This document shows, piece by piece, positions 12,304 to 27,957 of a DNA stretch of 38,393 nucleotides; position 1 is the stretch's first letter, and every line of letters starts with the position of its first letter. The translations under genes and the position numbers were made by a program. The notes under the pieces are model-generated. The model was given only the letters and a program-made list of their open reading frames with translations, had not been told where the DNA came from and did no database searches. Source of the stretch: Perkinsus marinus ATCC 50983 (lineage: Eukaryota > Perkinsozoa > Perkinsida > Perkinsidae); assembly GCF_000006405.1 (NCBI RefSeq), contig NW_003215684.1, forward strand, positions 1-38,393, given 5' to 3'.

Positions 12304-13462
12304 GTGACACAAAGATGTCTACGAGCGTGCGGCAATGCTTTGATGATGTATATTGATGATCTTTACCTCTTTAGAGCCCACCAATAGTTCTGTATTGGAT
12401 TTATAACGGAACTATTGCTCGGCCTAGTCATCAAACGATCATCTTTGTAGCCCTTCTTACCAAAAAAATCACTAATAAGATGGCTGGCGTGTGACGGCGC
12501 ATTGTCTTGCATGGAAACCAACTTTTCCTACGACCTAATGGCTGTGAGCGGTACCAGGGAAGGAAGGCATCTGTGGGGAGGTCGTCGTATCTCATATACA
12601 GTATCTGAATACTACTATCCTGAAGGGTGTTGGACTGCGACAACTCACGCTTTGGAGTTGAGTCTAACACCCGCAGGGACTCTGGCTGGCCGGGCCAGCC
12701 TGGCCCTATGACTGTACTTGAGATCAATCTGCGAATATCATTAATTTCAAGAAAAACGCACAATAATCGCATTTGCATATCAAATTGGCACTGTAGCTCT
12801 GCTCTGTTAAGACTCGCAGTGCGAGTCACACCGTGTGTACCGTCGGCGCGCATTAGCTCCTGAGAGAGGCGATCTCTCAAATTCGAAGGTTGCATGGTCT
12901 TCAGCGGCCGGAACTCAGCATATCTGGCTTGCTCTTATTCAGAGGAGAGCGCACTTTCCGCTGAGCCCTGAGGGCTCAGCGCTGCATAGACTTTATCTCT
13001 AACGACGTTCTAATGAGCGATTAAGACAAATTGACACTCTTCGATTCGACAGCACAGAGGGCTGGCGCTTGCCTGCGATTTCGGCGGGAGCTCGTCAAAT
13101 TCACGGGAATTCACTTGGAGGATGGGGACCTCTGCTCAGCGACAGGGATAGCTCCTTCAGTACTAATTGAGACTCTCAATTTGAGAGAGACTGCCGTTGC
13201 AGCTTCTCCTTCCAGCCACCATCGCTAATACGTCGCCACCGCTGAGATGGAGCTTGATGCTTCGAGCTTTCAACGGGAGGTGTCAGGGAACTCAGGAACG
13301 GCACCTAGCCGTGGGGTGAAGAGCGGAAGACGCTGTTTATAGTGCATCACGAGCAAAACAAGGGACTTCCTGAATTCGTTGCTGAATCTCATCCGCGACT
13401 TCGGGAAAGCCAAGAAAATGTTGTATAGCACCGTTTGGGCCACAGCGTAGTAGAACCTCTAG

Positions 13463-13477
13463 ATGACAGGCTGTCAT
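13463..13477. repeat. Copy-B-specific hairpin insertion
   Basis: ATGACAG-G-CTGTCAT is followed by TGACTG. Copy A at about 6062-6076 reads AGATGACAGCAGTCCTG without the insertion. Again 14 nt were gained. Confidence 0.88.
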
Positions 13478-14124
13478 TGACTGCAGTCCTGATTCAGGCG
13501 GTCTGAAGAGTAGGGAGTTCCCACCTCGAAAAAAAATTCCCGTCGACTGGGCTTGATATTGTCCAATAATCGCACGTAGTTTGCGGATATTCTGTCTGAA
13601 AGTTCGACTGCGGTTGCACGATAGTGTAGGCTCGATGTAATGACAAATACGAAACCTATGGAAGGTATGGAAGCATGAAAGGTATGTTGTTGGTCACCAA
13701 AAGCTGTCGCAGACGATGTTCTTATCAGCGAAGTCAACTTCTCTGGACATGAAATTAGGGGCCTATTCGTAAGAAAATCACTGAAATCGGAATCTCAGAG
13801 ATTCAGTCTCCACTTGAAGCTCGTCGTTGAACTTTGGCGGATAAAATAAGTTCCTTGTTCGGGAATATGATGCACTCGTGATGAACTCGAGAAGGGCCAA
13901 TGTGTAAGATGAATCCTTATCCGCGGATAGCGGGCTCGTTGGCCGAATAGAAAATCTCTCGATGGAACGAATGTTTCGCCGTATAGAATTCTTCTGAAAT
14001 TCGAAAGTTCAGAATCAGAACGTTATATGTAGGGCCATGCTACTAGAATGGTGGGTCCAGCTGGAGGTCTTCTTAGAGAGCGGTCGTAGAATGACCGACG
14101 ATGATAGAGGCCATGCCGCGGTAG

Positions 14125-14448
14125 CGATGTAAAGATGTAATCTCTGGTGTCTTCCTGCTGAAGACATCATAATCTGGAGGCATGATGTGCTTGGGTGATT
14201 CTGACGAGTTAAACCAATTCCAATGGCGCTCCCAAATGCCTCCTTGGTCAGATTCAGGGAGACCAAGTCGCCGAACTGTAACATCTGACGCGTGCAATTC
14301 ACGTGTCACTGGTCTCCTATGATGCAGTGGGCGTTCGATTTCCACGTCACAGCCAATGTGACTGTCAGTGGCATCACGGTCATTCACGTCAGCTAACGCG
14401 AGGCCCCTCTTTACTCGGCCTACCGACTCCCTATGTCGCGTTCCGAAG
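14125..14448. other. Spacer between repeat copy B and hAT fragment
   Basis: A minus-strand frame of 104 codons (14073-14387) overlaps this stretch and the repeat end but shows no recognisable domain. It may be further transposon-derived sequence, since a minus-strand hAT fragment follows directly. Confidence 0.35.
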
Positions 14449-14549
14449 TCAGAACTGAGGAAAGACGACTACAAGGTCATTGATTAGGTCGGTTAATGCC
14501 GCGTCGGCTCGTTGGTAATGTAGACAATGTCTACTAGACCAATGCCTGG
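14449..14549 (-). mobile_element. Fragment of a second, diverged hAT transposase
   Basis: Read on the minus strand, this stretch gives HYQRADAALTDLINDL. That matches HYQRADAALGDLIDDM of the plus-strand hAT transposase at about 15800-15845. DNA differences fall mostly at third codon positions, so this is a paralogous element rather than a copy of the same one. It runs into the assembly gap, so its upstream part is unknown. Downstream the match stops. Also here is a one-base-centred hairpin, GTAGACA-A-TGTCTAC, followed by TAGAC. Confidence 0.7.
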
Positions 14550-14649
14550 NNNNNNNNNNNNNNNNNNNNNNNNNNNNNNNNNNNNNNNNNNNNNNNNNNN
14601 NNNNNNNNNNNNNNNNNNNNNNNNNNNNNNNNNNNNNNNNNNNNNNNNN
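14550..14649. other. Assembly gap (100 N)
   Basis: Exactly 100 undetermined bases, the usual placeholder for a gap of unknown length. It separates two hAT sequences facing opposite ways, a configuration (inverted repeats) that assemblers often break at. Confidence 0.95.
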
Positions 14650-14653
14650 GTGC

Positions 14654-16673
14654 TTGGACCATGAAGCCTCCGGCAAATGGGCAGCTTGGAGGACTTGTGA
14701 TGCATCGAGGTTCAAGAAATCTGATCTGACCGACCATGAGAAGGCCATCCAGAATGGCAAGCATAAGTTCAAGCAGCTCCCTGTACACGTAGCCTTCAAG
14801 CAGATCATTGCAAAAAATGAGGCTACTGAGGCTAGTCGCATGGCCGAAGAACTCCTCCTTGTTAATCCCTTGGCCGACCTAGCACTCACTTTGGCTATCG
14901 AAGAGGTCGCGATCCTCAAATCCGAAGCTTTCTTACAATGGGCTGAGAAACATGGGCTCAAGGTCACCAAGCACTGGCGCTCTGTTAATTACGGTTGGCA
15001 GTTCATCCAAGCGGCACATTCCATACAGTTGGCGGATATTGAGGTCTGGCTTAGTGGCCATAAATTTGGCATAATAGTAGACGAATCAACCGATATCTCG
15101 GTCACCAAACAAATCATTCTCTACATCAAATCGAAGGGTCAGACACGATATGTCGGTCTCCGAGATATGCACGGTGATGGATCAGGTGAAGCCATAAAGA
15201 ATGCTGCTGTGGGCTTGCTAGAATCTTTACAGTTGCCGAAGGAGGATCTTATCTCGGTCACATCGGATGGGGCATCAGCTATGGTGGGAGCTAAGTCTGG
15301 TGCGGGTGTCTTACTGGAAAACTGGTGCGGGGGCCCTTTGAAAAAAGAGCACTGTATAGTGCATAGGGTGAACCTCGCCACGGGCGACGTATTCGATGCC
15401 AAGACCTGTACAGATGGTGATGTCCTACGTATAGCAGCAGACGTGGAAGCTTGCGTAAGGAACAGCTATCTCTTTTTCAACAGATCAACTTCGAATCGCG
15501 AGGAGCTGATTAATATTTCCAAACAGTACGAGCGATTGCATATGCCGAGATCGTGGTGCGAGACAAGGTGGCTCTCTCGATATTCGGCCATGAAATCTCT
15601 GTGGCTCGGAAGACACGCAGTCCTGGAATTTCTCACATCGAATTTGTCACGTCGGTTCTCCAATGAAGCTGCTGTTATTCTTCGAATGCTCGGTGAGCAG
15701 TCAAACGACTTCGAGGGAGTGTTGGATACCATGCGAATAGTTTACTTACTCTCGATTAGGCTACAGAAAGCAAATATGAACCTTTGGGAAGTATTTTTGC
15801 ACTACCAACGTGCGGATGCTGCGCTAGGCGACTTGATCGACGACATGGAGTCTGATGATGCCAGAAAATTCGCCGTGTTCATGCGCAAGCGCTTGCGCGC
15901 ACGCATCCCAGCCATGTCAACCGCCCAAGAGGCACAGGTACTACCTGTGTCTCTTGGGCGGCTGACATGGCTTCACATGTCAGGTACACGACTTCAGGCT
16001 CTTGAATCCGGATTCTGAGGCTGCTGGTAACCCTCTGGTTGGTAGCGTTTTCTCGAAAAAGCTGATCACCAGGGCCGCGCATAGTCACTGGTCTATCCAT
16101 TCGAGGCACTATGGCTGCTCCGAGGAGGATTTCGTCACAGCATTCAAGAAGACCAACCGTCGTCTCTCTAGGCAGGCCCATGTGAGAAGGATTTATAATG
16201 AGCGGCTCCTTCTTGATATAGAGCTCAAAGAGAAGCCTGACGACAGGCAGCTGAAGATCTACAGACTGGTATTGGAAATCGAGTCCTCCGTGGCGGTTGA
16301 CTCCTGTGAAGCTGAACGTGGGTTCAGCGCTTTGCAGCGCATCCGCTCAAAAACTAGGAATAGACTGCAGGGTGTCAACCTCGATGCCGCTATGTCGCTG
16401 TCCATAAACGCGACCCCTGCCTGCGAGGAGGTGGTGAAAGTGTGGTCAACAATAAAGCCTCGTCGTAAGAAGGTAGCTGCTAAAAGGGCCACCAAAAGGG
16501 ATAGGGACGGTATACCAGTCGCTAGCTCCTCGGATGAGGAAGACTTCGTGTACGACGATGTACTTTTCGAAGGGAACACCGACGAGGAATGTGACCCTAT
16601 TGACGAGGAGCATGAATATAACCTTATGCTGCAATCTGGGTATCTCGTTTTGGAGGAAAGCGACGGGGAGTAA
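14654..16673 (+). CDS. hAT-superfamily transposase, one intron, N-terminus in gap
   Basis: The CDS joins 14654-15937 and 15984-16673 across a 46-nt phase-0 intron, giving 657 residues from the first Met after the gap. The frame is open to the gap, so an N-terminal part (probably a DNA-binding zinc finger) may be missing. The RNase-H-like core shows IIVDESTDIS (first Asp, residue 143) and VTSDGASAMVGA (second Asp, residue 205). The C-terminus carries the hAT dimerisation signature SCEAERGFSALQRIRS with the Glu expected of the DDE triad, followed by a basic then acidic tail. The sequence resembles hAT/ZMYM-like transposases. It is intact apart from the hidden start, so the element may be recent. 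Element ends were not found: no convincing terminal repeats or 8-bp target duplication can be seen because the left side is in the gap. Confidence 0.85.
15912..15970. repeat. 29-nt-arm inverted repeat straddling the hAT exon-intron border
   Basis: Left arm 15912-15940 lies in the exon plus the first three intron bases. Right arm 15942-15970 lies in the intron. There is one central base and two mismatches in 29. CAGGTAC occurs at both intron borders (15935-15941 and 15981-15987). Removing one CAGGTAC unit plus the inverted arm restores the reading frame exactly. Nearby is a 16-bp palindrome GCGCAAGCGCTTGCGC in the exon. Confidence 0.9.
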
Positions 16674-17220
16674 GTGAGCTATTTATATTGTTTAAGGGGC
16701 TTCAAGCCCAAGCCTCGGGCTCGATAATCAAGCCTTGGGTCTTAGCATGTGAACGCGATCCGAGGTGTGCGAACACCCAGCGCCGCTGACTCAGCATCCT
16801 TTTTTGGTCGTCAGCGGTGTCAAGGTATCTCCGTGGCGAAGGCCCCGCCTGTCGGAATAAAAGTTTTCCCCTGAATATTTCTCTCGTTGTCAATAACGAG
16901 TCCCACTAGCATCAACGGTGAGCCACATCAAATACATAACAGAGTCAACCCCATAAACGAACACATTCTAATATTCCGCGATCTTATCACGGGGTAGGGA
17001 TTTTCCGTTTTCACCTCGATGACAAAGTATACCATTTTCCGCGCGGAAAATTGAAAATCGCTTACAGTGAACTTTGTACCCGGCTTCCTCGGATACACAG
17101 GATAAAAGTGCTGACAACCATCACCTCGGGAAGTCTCAGATCCTATGGCTATGATCTGACTATATTATGACCTATAACCAGCTTCGTTGAATCCTTGCGT
17201 TACGGGAGAGCATTCAGACC
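16674..17220. other. Downstream of hAT gene, no gene
   Basis: Holds short palindromes (GGGCTT-CAAGCCC; CCGCTGAC with GTCAGCGG; TTTTCCGCGCGGAAAA near 17035-17050) and the second copy of the dispersed repeat at 17090-17212. The 3' end of the hAT element should lie here, but I could not fix its boundary. Confidence 0.45.
17090..17212 (+). repeat. Dispersed repeat, copy 2 (partner at 1355-1487)
   Basis: Matches the first copy in the same orientation, with unrelated flanks. See the entry at 1355. Confidence 0.6.
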
Positions 17221-17780
17221 TTGATGGCGCGACGGCCCGTCGAGTATCTGAACAAGCTTCACAGGGTGGAACAAGACAATTGGCGGATTAATTTCAGCAG
17301 ACATGTGGATTTCTGGATCAAGGATCGAGAAGAGCAACAATCAGCACTCCAACGCCGCTATAGTAAATCTGCCTCCAACGGTACGGATATCAGGGAAGGT
17401 GACATGTTCCTTATTTATTGTCCAGCGAAAGACAAGCTCACTTCATATCGTTCTGTGGTCCCTACAAAGTCTGTGAAGTAACTTTTCCTCAGCTGCGACG
17501 TGGTAGAAGTCGCTGGTTATGGAGGTCGACATTTTACAAGAGACATCTCACCCCTACAACTTGTTTCTAACATGGTCAAGTACCACGAGCGGGAGGGAGA
17601 TCCTGAACTTCAACACTGGCCCCAGTGCTCTAATGCTAAGTGTCAAGCGTGGCACTTGATGGACGAAGTCACGCCCAACAGATTCCAATCCGTGGATAGC
17701 AAGGTGACTTGTTCAGACTTCGGCATTCGCTGTGGGGACGGTGGCGAAGGGCGGTGGGTGGGCAGTGTCACGCTGTGATG
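17221..17780 (+). mobile_element. Fossil: LTR-retrotransposon pol C-terminal fragment
   Basis: The translated sequence resembles the region after the integrase core of Ty3/gypsy-like polyproteins: a long hydrophilic helix, then REGDMFLIYCPAKDKL, the small beta-barrel motif typical of these integrase tails. Only this end part is present; no reverse transcriptase, protease, gag or LTR is visible. The piece is broken and clearly old. It abuts the truncated transporter pseudogene, so it may mark a rearrangement that removed that gene's 5' end. Family assignment is tentative. Confidence 0.4.
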
Positions 17781-17821
17781 ATTACGCAAACGGAAGATTT
17801 TGACGGTTTCAAGCTACCCTC

Positions 17822-17868
17822 GATTCACCCGCTGATAATGATTATTAATCATTATCGGCGGGTGAATC
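17822..17868. repeat. 23-nt-arm hairpin with single-base centre
   Basis: 17822-17844 and 17846-17868 are inverted copies with one mismatch around a single T. The right arm is followed by ATTGATTA, close to the end of the left arm (AATGATTA). This is the same architecture as the copy-specific hairpins at 3693 and 12208. Confidence 0.9.
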
Positions 17869-17891
17869 ATTGATTAAGATGGTGTTGAAGA

Positions 17892-19031
17892 TTGTGTGTT
17901 ATGTGTTCTGATGTGTACATGATCGCATTCAGCCTCTGTTCCATCCTTCAAAGTAAAGGACTTCGAAGCAAAGTATCTAATTCATCCAGCAGTTATATGT
18001 CATCACAGAGTAGTGTTCAAGAGTCTGGTGCTACAGCGGACCCTAGCAGGGCTATGAAAGGTCCGATCTGTCAAGCATCCCATGAGCATGATTGGTACGA
18101 CGTTCTTCTCCTCAACAGGATAGTCTCCTCGGCACTGGCCACCTACATTTTCCTCTTACCCTTGTCGCTCTTCGAACGCATTAATAACGTTCGGTGGATC
18201 AGCTTCTCCGGGGTCTTGTCTGTTATTTTCCTCGCTGTTTGTATCGTCTATTTGCTCATCAAGCATGGTGTCTTCTCCAGCCCTGTGAACACCGTTCCGA
18301 CGTACCTCTGGCCCAGTAGAGGCCTCACAGGCGTGATCAGTGCGGCATCAGCCTATATCTTCGCCTATGTCTGCCAAGTGAATGTTCCCCACATATACTG
18401 CGAGATGGACCCCTCCAATGAGAAGCACCTCCGCCACATCTCTTTCGCGTCGGTCGTTCTTTGCTTCGTGGTGTATGTCGCCGTTGGAACTTGTGGGTTT
18501 TTGACATACGGGAGCATCACGAAAGCGAGTGTCGTCCAGAGCATACGAGAGGACTTTCTTCACGGCAACAGCTTCGTCACTGTTGCTTTCATCCTCATGG
18601 GTATTGCAGTATTGGCTGCATCCCCCCTCAATATCTACCCCTTAAGGGCAGCTATGATTGATACCATCAAGGGCATCCCTGGTCGTACCAAACTTAATCG
18701 ATAGTTCGGACCGGCTACCACTTCCGTTTCGGTTTCGCTCACTCTAGTCGTCGCCGGATATCTACCAGATGTGAAAGTGGTCTTGGATTTGGTCGATTCG
18801 GTGACAGGCTAGATTATTTGCTACATCAATCCCGCTGGTCCCTGTGTGAGAATCGTTTACTATAAGCTGGTGGGTAAATTGAAGGATGAGCAGTCAGCTG
18901 AGGAGGATCACAAAAATGCGATGGGCTATCCAGAGTGGCTCTCTTTTGGTTTCATCGGCTTCGGCGCCGCTTCTGTTATTAGTGGAACCTATGTGAGTCT
19001 TGCTGGTGTGGTGAAGTTCTACCGAGTGTAA
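17892..19031 (+). pseudogene. Amino-acid transporter (AAAP/SLC36-38-like), 5'-truncated
   Basis: The reading frame shows a run of membrane segments of the amino acid/auxin permease type: NRIVSSALATYIFLLPLSLF, SGVLSVIFLAVCIVYLLI, SAASAYIFAYVCQVNVPHIY, FASVVLCFVVYVAVGTCGFL and TVAFILMGIAVLAASPLNIY, then SLTLVVAGYLPDVKVVLDLV and a last pair near the end. The phrase NVPHIYCEMDPSNEKH and the GFLTYG motif fit this family, which moves amino acids across plasma or vacuolar membranes. The first transmembrane segments, normally holding the substrate site, are missing upstream. Two in-frame TAG codons (about 18702 and 18810) interrupt conserved stretches with no usable splice sites, so I call it a pseudogene. 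A recoding explanation is possible but unsupported, because the other genes here read without it. Confidence 0.75.
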
Positions 19032-19406
19032 TCATGCGTGGGAAAATTCTGTCTTTTCTGCCTAACATTCGAAGAGCTTCCGCTTCATGACGACAATTCC
19101 GGTCAATATTTGATTTTTTGACTCGAACTTAGTCTCTAATTAATTCAGGTCTTATGTTCTCACAACAACCATCTTGAAAGTTGTGCCCATCTTGCCCAAG
19201 AATGTCAAGAACTACGAGAATGCTGCCAACACATTCAATATTTCGTGACGGAGGAAGTTTTTTCCGCATGAACCTATGGAGTGTTATATACGTGGTATTA
19301 GACTATTTCGTTGACTAACATTTTCCCCTCTTCTGAGGAAATAAATCAATTCACAACCCAACACATTGAAGAAGATGGAGTAACGTGATCTGATCAGTGG
19401 AAACCT
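19032..19406. other. Convergent spacer between transporter pseudogene and YAR1-like gene
   Basis: About 375 bp. A possible acceptor (TTAATTCAG near 19148) is followed by a short open stretch, VLTTTILKVVPILPKN, which might be a lost last exon of the transporter. Otherwise nothing is seen. Confidence 0.3.
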
Positions 19407-19991
19407 CTACGACCCGGTCTCGAGAGCTGAGAACTTCGCCAAATAGACGCAAACCTGTGCAGGAGATTTCACAAGGGAAGAAATTCAAGTTTCCATTCAC
19501 CTCCTGGAAATGCCGAGCTAATGCTTCATCATACGGAGTGCGTTTTGCCTTGTTTACAGCTGTAGCGTCTGCTCCTGCGCCCACAAGGATCTTGCAAACG
19601 GCGAGATGTCCATTCAGAGCCGCCCAATGGAGTGAAGTGTTGCCTTGGCCATTCGCTGTCAAATGCGTCCAGTAAAAACAGAAGAACTGCTCGAAGCCTA
19701 CCTTGGTTCACCACCATTTTCTTTTTTCCTTCCCCGGCTTTCTCCAATAGAGCCTGGACGACTTCACTATGTCCGTTGGCGGCGGCTAGCAGCATCGCTG
19801 TGCTCTTCGTGAACGCATCCGACTCTTCCACCTGTACAACGAACAACATCCAGAGAGGTTCAGACTCGGAAGGGTCGTACAAGCTCAGGGTGACCTTCCA
19901 ACAGTTTGAGTACTTCCTCGACATCACCGTATCTCGCAGCCTTCAGGAAGGCATCGAATTCCTCCGAATTACCGAGAGCGGGAACAGCCAT
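19407..19991 (-). CDS. YAR1-like ankyrin-repeat protein
   Basis: Four exons: 19991-19881, 19831-19702, 19655-19501 and 19454-19407, with introns of 49, 46 and 46 nt. All phases agree and give 147 residues. The start MAVPALGNSEEFDAFLKAAR leads into helices of ankyrin type: LLAAANGHSEVVQALLEKA, then NGQGNTSLHWAALNGHLAVC with the T-LH-AA-NGH consensus, then GADATAVNKAKRTPYDEA. The size and the NGQGNTSLHWAALNGH motif resemble the YAR1 family, which in yeast chaperones ribosomal protein S3. That function is inference from family likeness; a generic small ankyrin protein is the alternative. It is the last gene of a minus-strand run, 95 nt downstream of the membrane-protein gene. Confidence 0.8.
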
Positions 19992-20086
19992 CAACAGGTT
20001 CAACTTGAGTGAATCCCCTACTAGCTAACACAACCCCAAGTAGAGCATTCAGAAACGATCCACATGTTGTATCACAATTGGAGTGT

Positions 20087-21312
20087 TCACACCTTCCTGT
20101 TGGAAGCCACTGCAGCCGCCTCGTCCTCCTCCATCGCACTGTTAGCCGTCGAGTCAATGGAAATGCTACCAGTGGCTGGTGCCAATTCAGGCGCTGTCGT
20201 TGGGGCCTGCGAACAATAATGATACCGTTAAAGCGGCAACTGATCTCACCACGCTCAGATCAGCATCTTCATCTTGTACGTGATCATAATAACTCTGCCA
20301 TGCTTCCTTTCGAACTCCTGATACCACACCACGAGCTAGTCGCCATTATATCGACAGTAACCACTACTGGCGTGCTCTGGGTCGCGCTTCCATATTTTGT
20401 ATTTGTAATAGAACATGACGCTGAGCGTGAGGACGTAACACCACCAAACAAAGCCTTCGACCCCCTCGTCCCGGTACGATCTGTGGGCACCTACATAGAA
20501 GTTGAACTTCTATGATAGAACCATGCTTGCTTCGCTCCGCTCATTGTAATGGAAAATCATGAATGATATTTTAATAATCTACCATTATGTTCTATATAAA
20601 TATCTATAAATATAGATAGTTATTTTTCTATCCTCCATATGGTAGATAGTCCACTCTACTTACCTTTCGGCAAAAACCTCCGTACAGTTTCATTACAGAG
20701 GAGTTTATCTTCGACAAACGTCCGCACTCCCGCCTTTCGTCGCCGAGGACGGTCCATCCCGGGCAGTATCGTCGGCTTGATGCGGCTCCTGAAGAATACA
20801 ACTATAACGCCAGGTGCCGGGATCGAACCCGGGTCGATCCATACCGTCGTTCGACCGCTGCCGCCTGCATCTCCATCTCAGGCGTAGTGGGTCCGATATT
20901 GCCCTCAGCCTGGGGTATCAAACGTGAGAGTACCGTTGCCGCCTAAAATCACGCCGCTTCGCTCCGCTACATCCGCTTCAAGCCTCTCACAGACTGCTGC
21001 CCTTTCGTCCTCCTATTCTTGTACATTCGAGGACCGGCCGAAGACAATTGTGAGCCTCCAGAGATACCATTCCACTCCGCCAGGCATGGCCTCGAAAAGA
21101 GCAGCAGCCTCATTTCCAAACGTACAATAACCACCTCGCAATAGAAGCGAGAAATACTACAGCCATGCACCTACTACAATTTGAAGTCGATCGACATTGC
21201 AAACGACTAAGTTGAATCTCTGATGGAACTCAACAATCAGTGGTAGAAAGGTGTGCATGCGTGCTAATGCAAGGCGTGCCAATAATGAATACTCATCAAC
21301 CGAATTCGACAT
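20087..21312 (-). CDS. Single-span membrane protein, not recognised
   Basis: Eight exons: 21312-21175, 21108-21076, 21012-20953, 20909-20845, 20788-20664, 20490-20365, 20317-20250 and 20206-20087. Introns are 66, 63, 43, 56, 173, 47 and 43 nt. All phases fit and give 244 residues; the first two introns are the least certain. The N-terminus MSNSVDEYSLLARLALARMH is moderately hydrophobic. The middle is charged (MDRPRRRKAGVRTF). One clear membrane segment, GFVWWCYVLTLSVMFYY, follows, then a basic stop-transfer stretch KYKIWKRDPEH and an acidic, Ala/Thr/Ser-rich tail. I do not recognise a family. Its ATG lies 6 nt after the stop codon of the upstream MAP65-like gene. Confidence 0.7.
20789..20844 (-). 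repeat. Intron containing tRNA T-arm-like sequence
   Basis: This 56-nt phase-2 intron of the membrane-protein gene contains, on the coding strand, CCGGG-TTCGATC-CCCGG, a perfect 5-bp T-stem with a 7-nt T-loop and B-box-like GGTTCGATCC, followed by CACCTG. The same GGTTCGATCCCGGCACCTG occurs in an intron at 22119-22169. Confidence 0.75.
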
Positions 21313-21318
21313 GAGTTA

Positions 21319-27048
<5,730 letters not shown>

Positions 27049-27389
27049 ACCCAGCCAGGCCTCAGCAGTAGGAGGAAGTGTGTGGGATTTAGCTGGCCAT
27101 GGTAGAGTAGTGGACCCGGCACATACGCTCATGTACCACAGCTGAAGGAATCCCGCAACAATGAAAATTAAGAGCAAAGTCGTCGAACTTCCTCTATAAA
27201 AAATTTACCGACAACTTCGGTGATACACAAAATCGGATAACAATCAGTGCAATGCTATCAGAAAAGAAAGTCTATTTTCTAATACTGCCCTCATACAAAC
27301 CAATGGAAGGACTAAGCCAAGGAATATCCCTCTAGTAACACAAACGCTATGTAGATGAGAAAACTTAGGGACTTTCGCATTTGTAGTTA
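27049..27389. other. Spacer between copper chaperone and MAP65-like gene
   Basis: About 340 bp. The minus-strand frame is open upstream of the chosen MAP65 Met to 27177 (hydrophobic, unlike the family), with several AG acceptors, so an untranslated leader or a short upstream exon is possible. Nothing else is seen. Confidence 0.4.
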
Positions 27390-27731
27390 TCACGCATCCC
27401 GAGTTCCAACAAGTGATAGCTCACGGCCACTAGCAGAAGCCTGAAGAGAAGTCGTCGAACTACCATAGGCGCTAAATCCATACATACCCAGTTTTTAAGT
27501 TTCTCCACGAGTTGATCTGCGGTGACAGCATCACTGTGATGGACCAGTACTTGCTTCTTGTCAACATCACATTCAATGCTTTCAACGCCGTTCGTCTTGG
27601 AGAGGATGCGAGTGATAGCTCCAGAGCAACCAGAACCTGCTCACAATGGGCCTGTTCTGTATCATACCATAGTGGAACCTAAGATACTTACACGTCATTC
27701 CTGCACGGATTTCAGTAATCTTGTTGGACAT
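27390..27731 (-). CDS. ATX1: Atx1/ATOX1-type copper chaperone
   Basis: Three exons: 27731-27692, 27636-27488 and 27440-27390, with introns of 55 and 46 nt, giving 79 residues (yeast Atx1 has 73, human ATOX1 68). The metal-binding loop GMTCSGCSGAITRIL contains the MxCxxC motif, split by the first intron inside the first Cys codon. It continues SKTNGVESIECDVDKKQVLV and ADQLVEKLKNW, matching the beta-alpha-beta-beta-alpha-beta order of a heavy-metal-associated domain. Family role: carries Cu(I) in the cytosol to P-type copper ATPases of the secretory pathway. No transmembrane or ATPase part is present, so it is a free chaperone. The gene is invisible without splicing. It heads the minus-strand block at the divergent switch. 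Confidence 0.88.
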
Positions 27732-27957
27732 TACTCTTCTCAGGAGGATATGTAAGAAAACAACTACTAGTTTTGGTAGTTTATGGTACGAATAATATGA
27801 ATACTGGAAATTCAATCTTCAATATTAACGTCAAGGTTTGCGGAGCGAGCGAAGTATATACCGCAACAACAGACACTCTCGCGTTGTGCGTGCGTGCAGA
27901 TTTGTTCTGACTCGTAACTACGGAGTGTAGGAGACCACCAGGGGCGGTATGCGGATA

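Larger units (their letters stand above)
9333..14124. repeat. 4.8-kb direct repeat, copy B
   Basis: This is collinear with copy A (1616-6714), same orientation. It lacks the MITE-like insertion but carries three hairpin insertions absent from A (12208-12222, 12253-12303, 13463-13477). It ends at GTAG after CCATGCCGCG. As in copy A no gene is recognisable. The near-equal divergence along the block suggests one duplication event followed by independent mutation. Confidence 0.85.

Noticed and set aside
14073-14387. Minus-strand 104-codon frame
   Set aside because: No domain, spans the repeat boundary, and no homologous frame is kept in copy A.
20009-20515. Plus-strand 168-codon frame
   Set aside because: It is the shadow of exons of the minus-strand membrane protein, whose spliced frame is coherent.
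20953-21108. In-frame TAG in the membrane-protein gene suggesting stop-codon readthrough
   Set aside because: A 63-nt GT-AG intron (21013-21075) removes it and keeps the frame.
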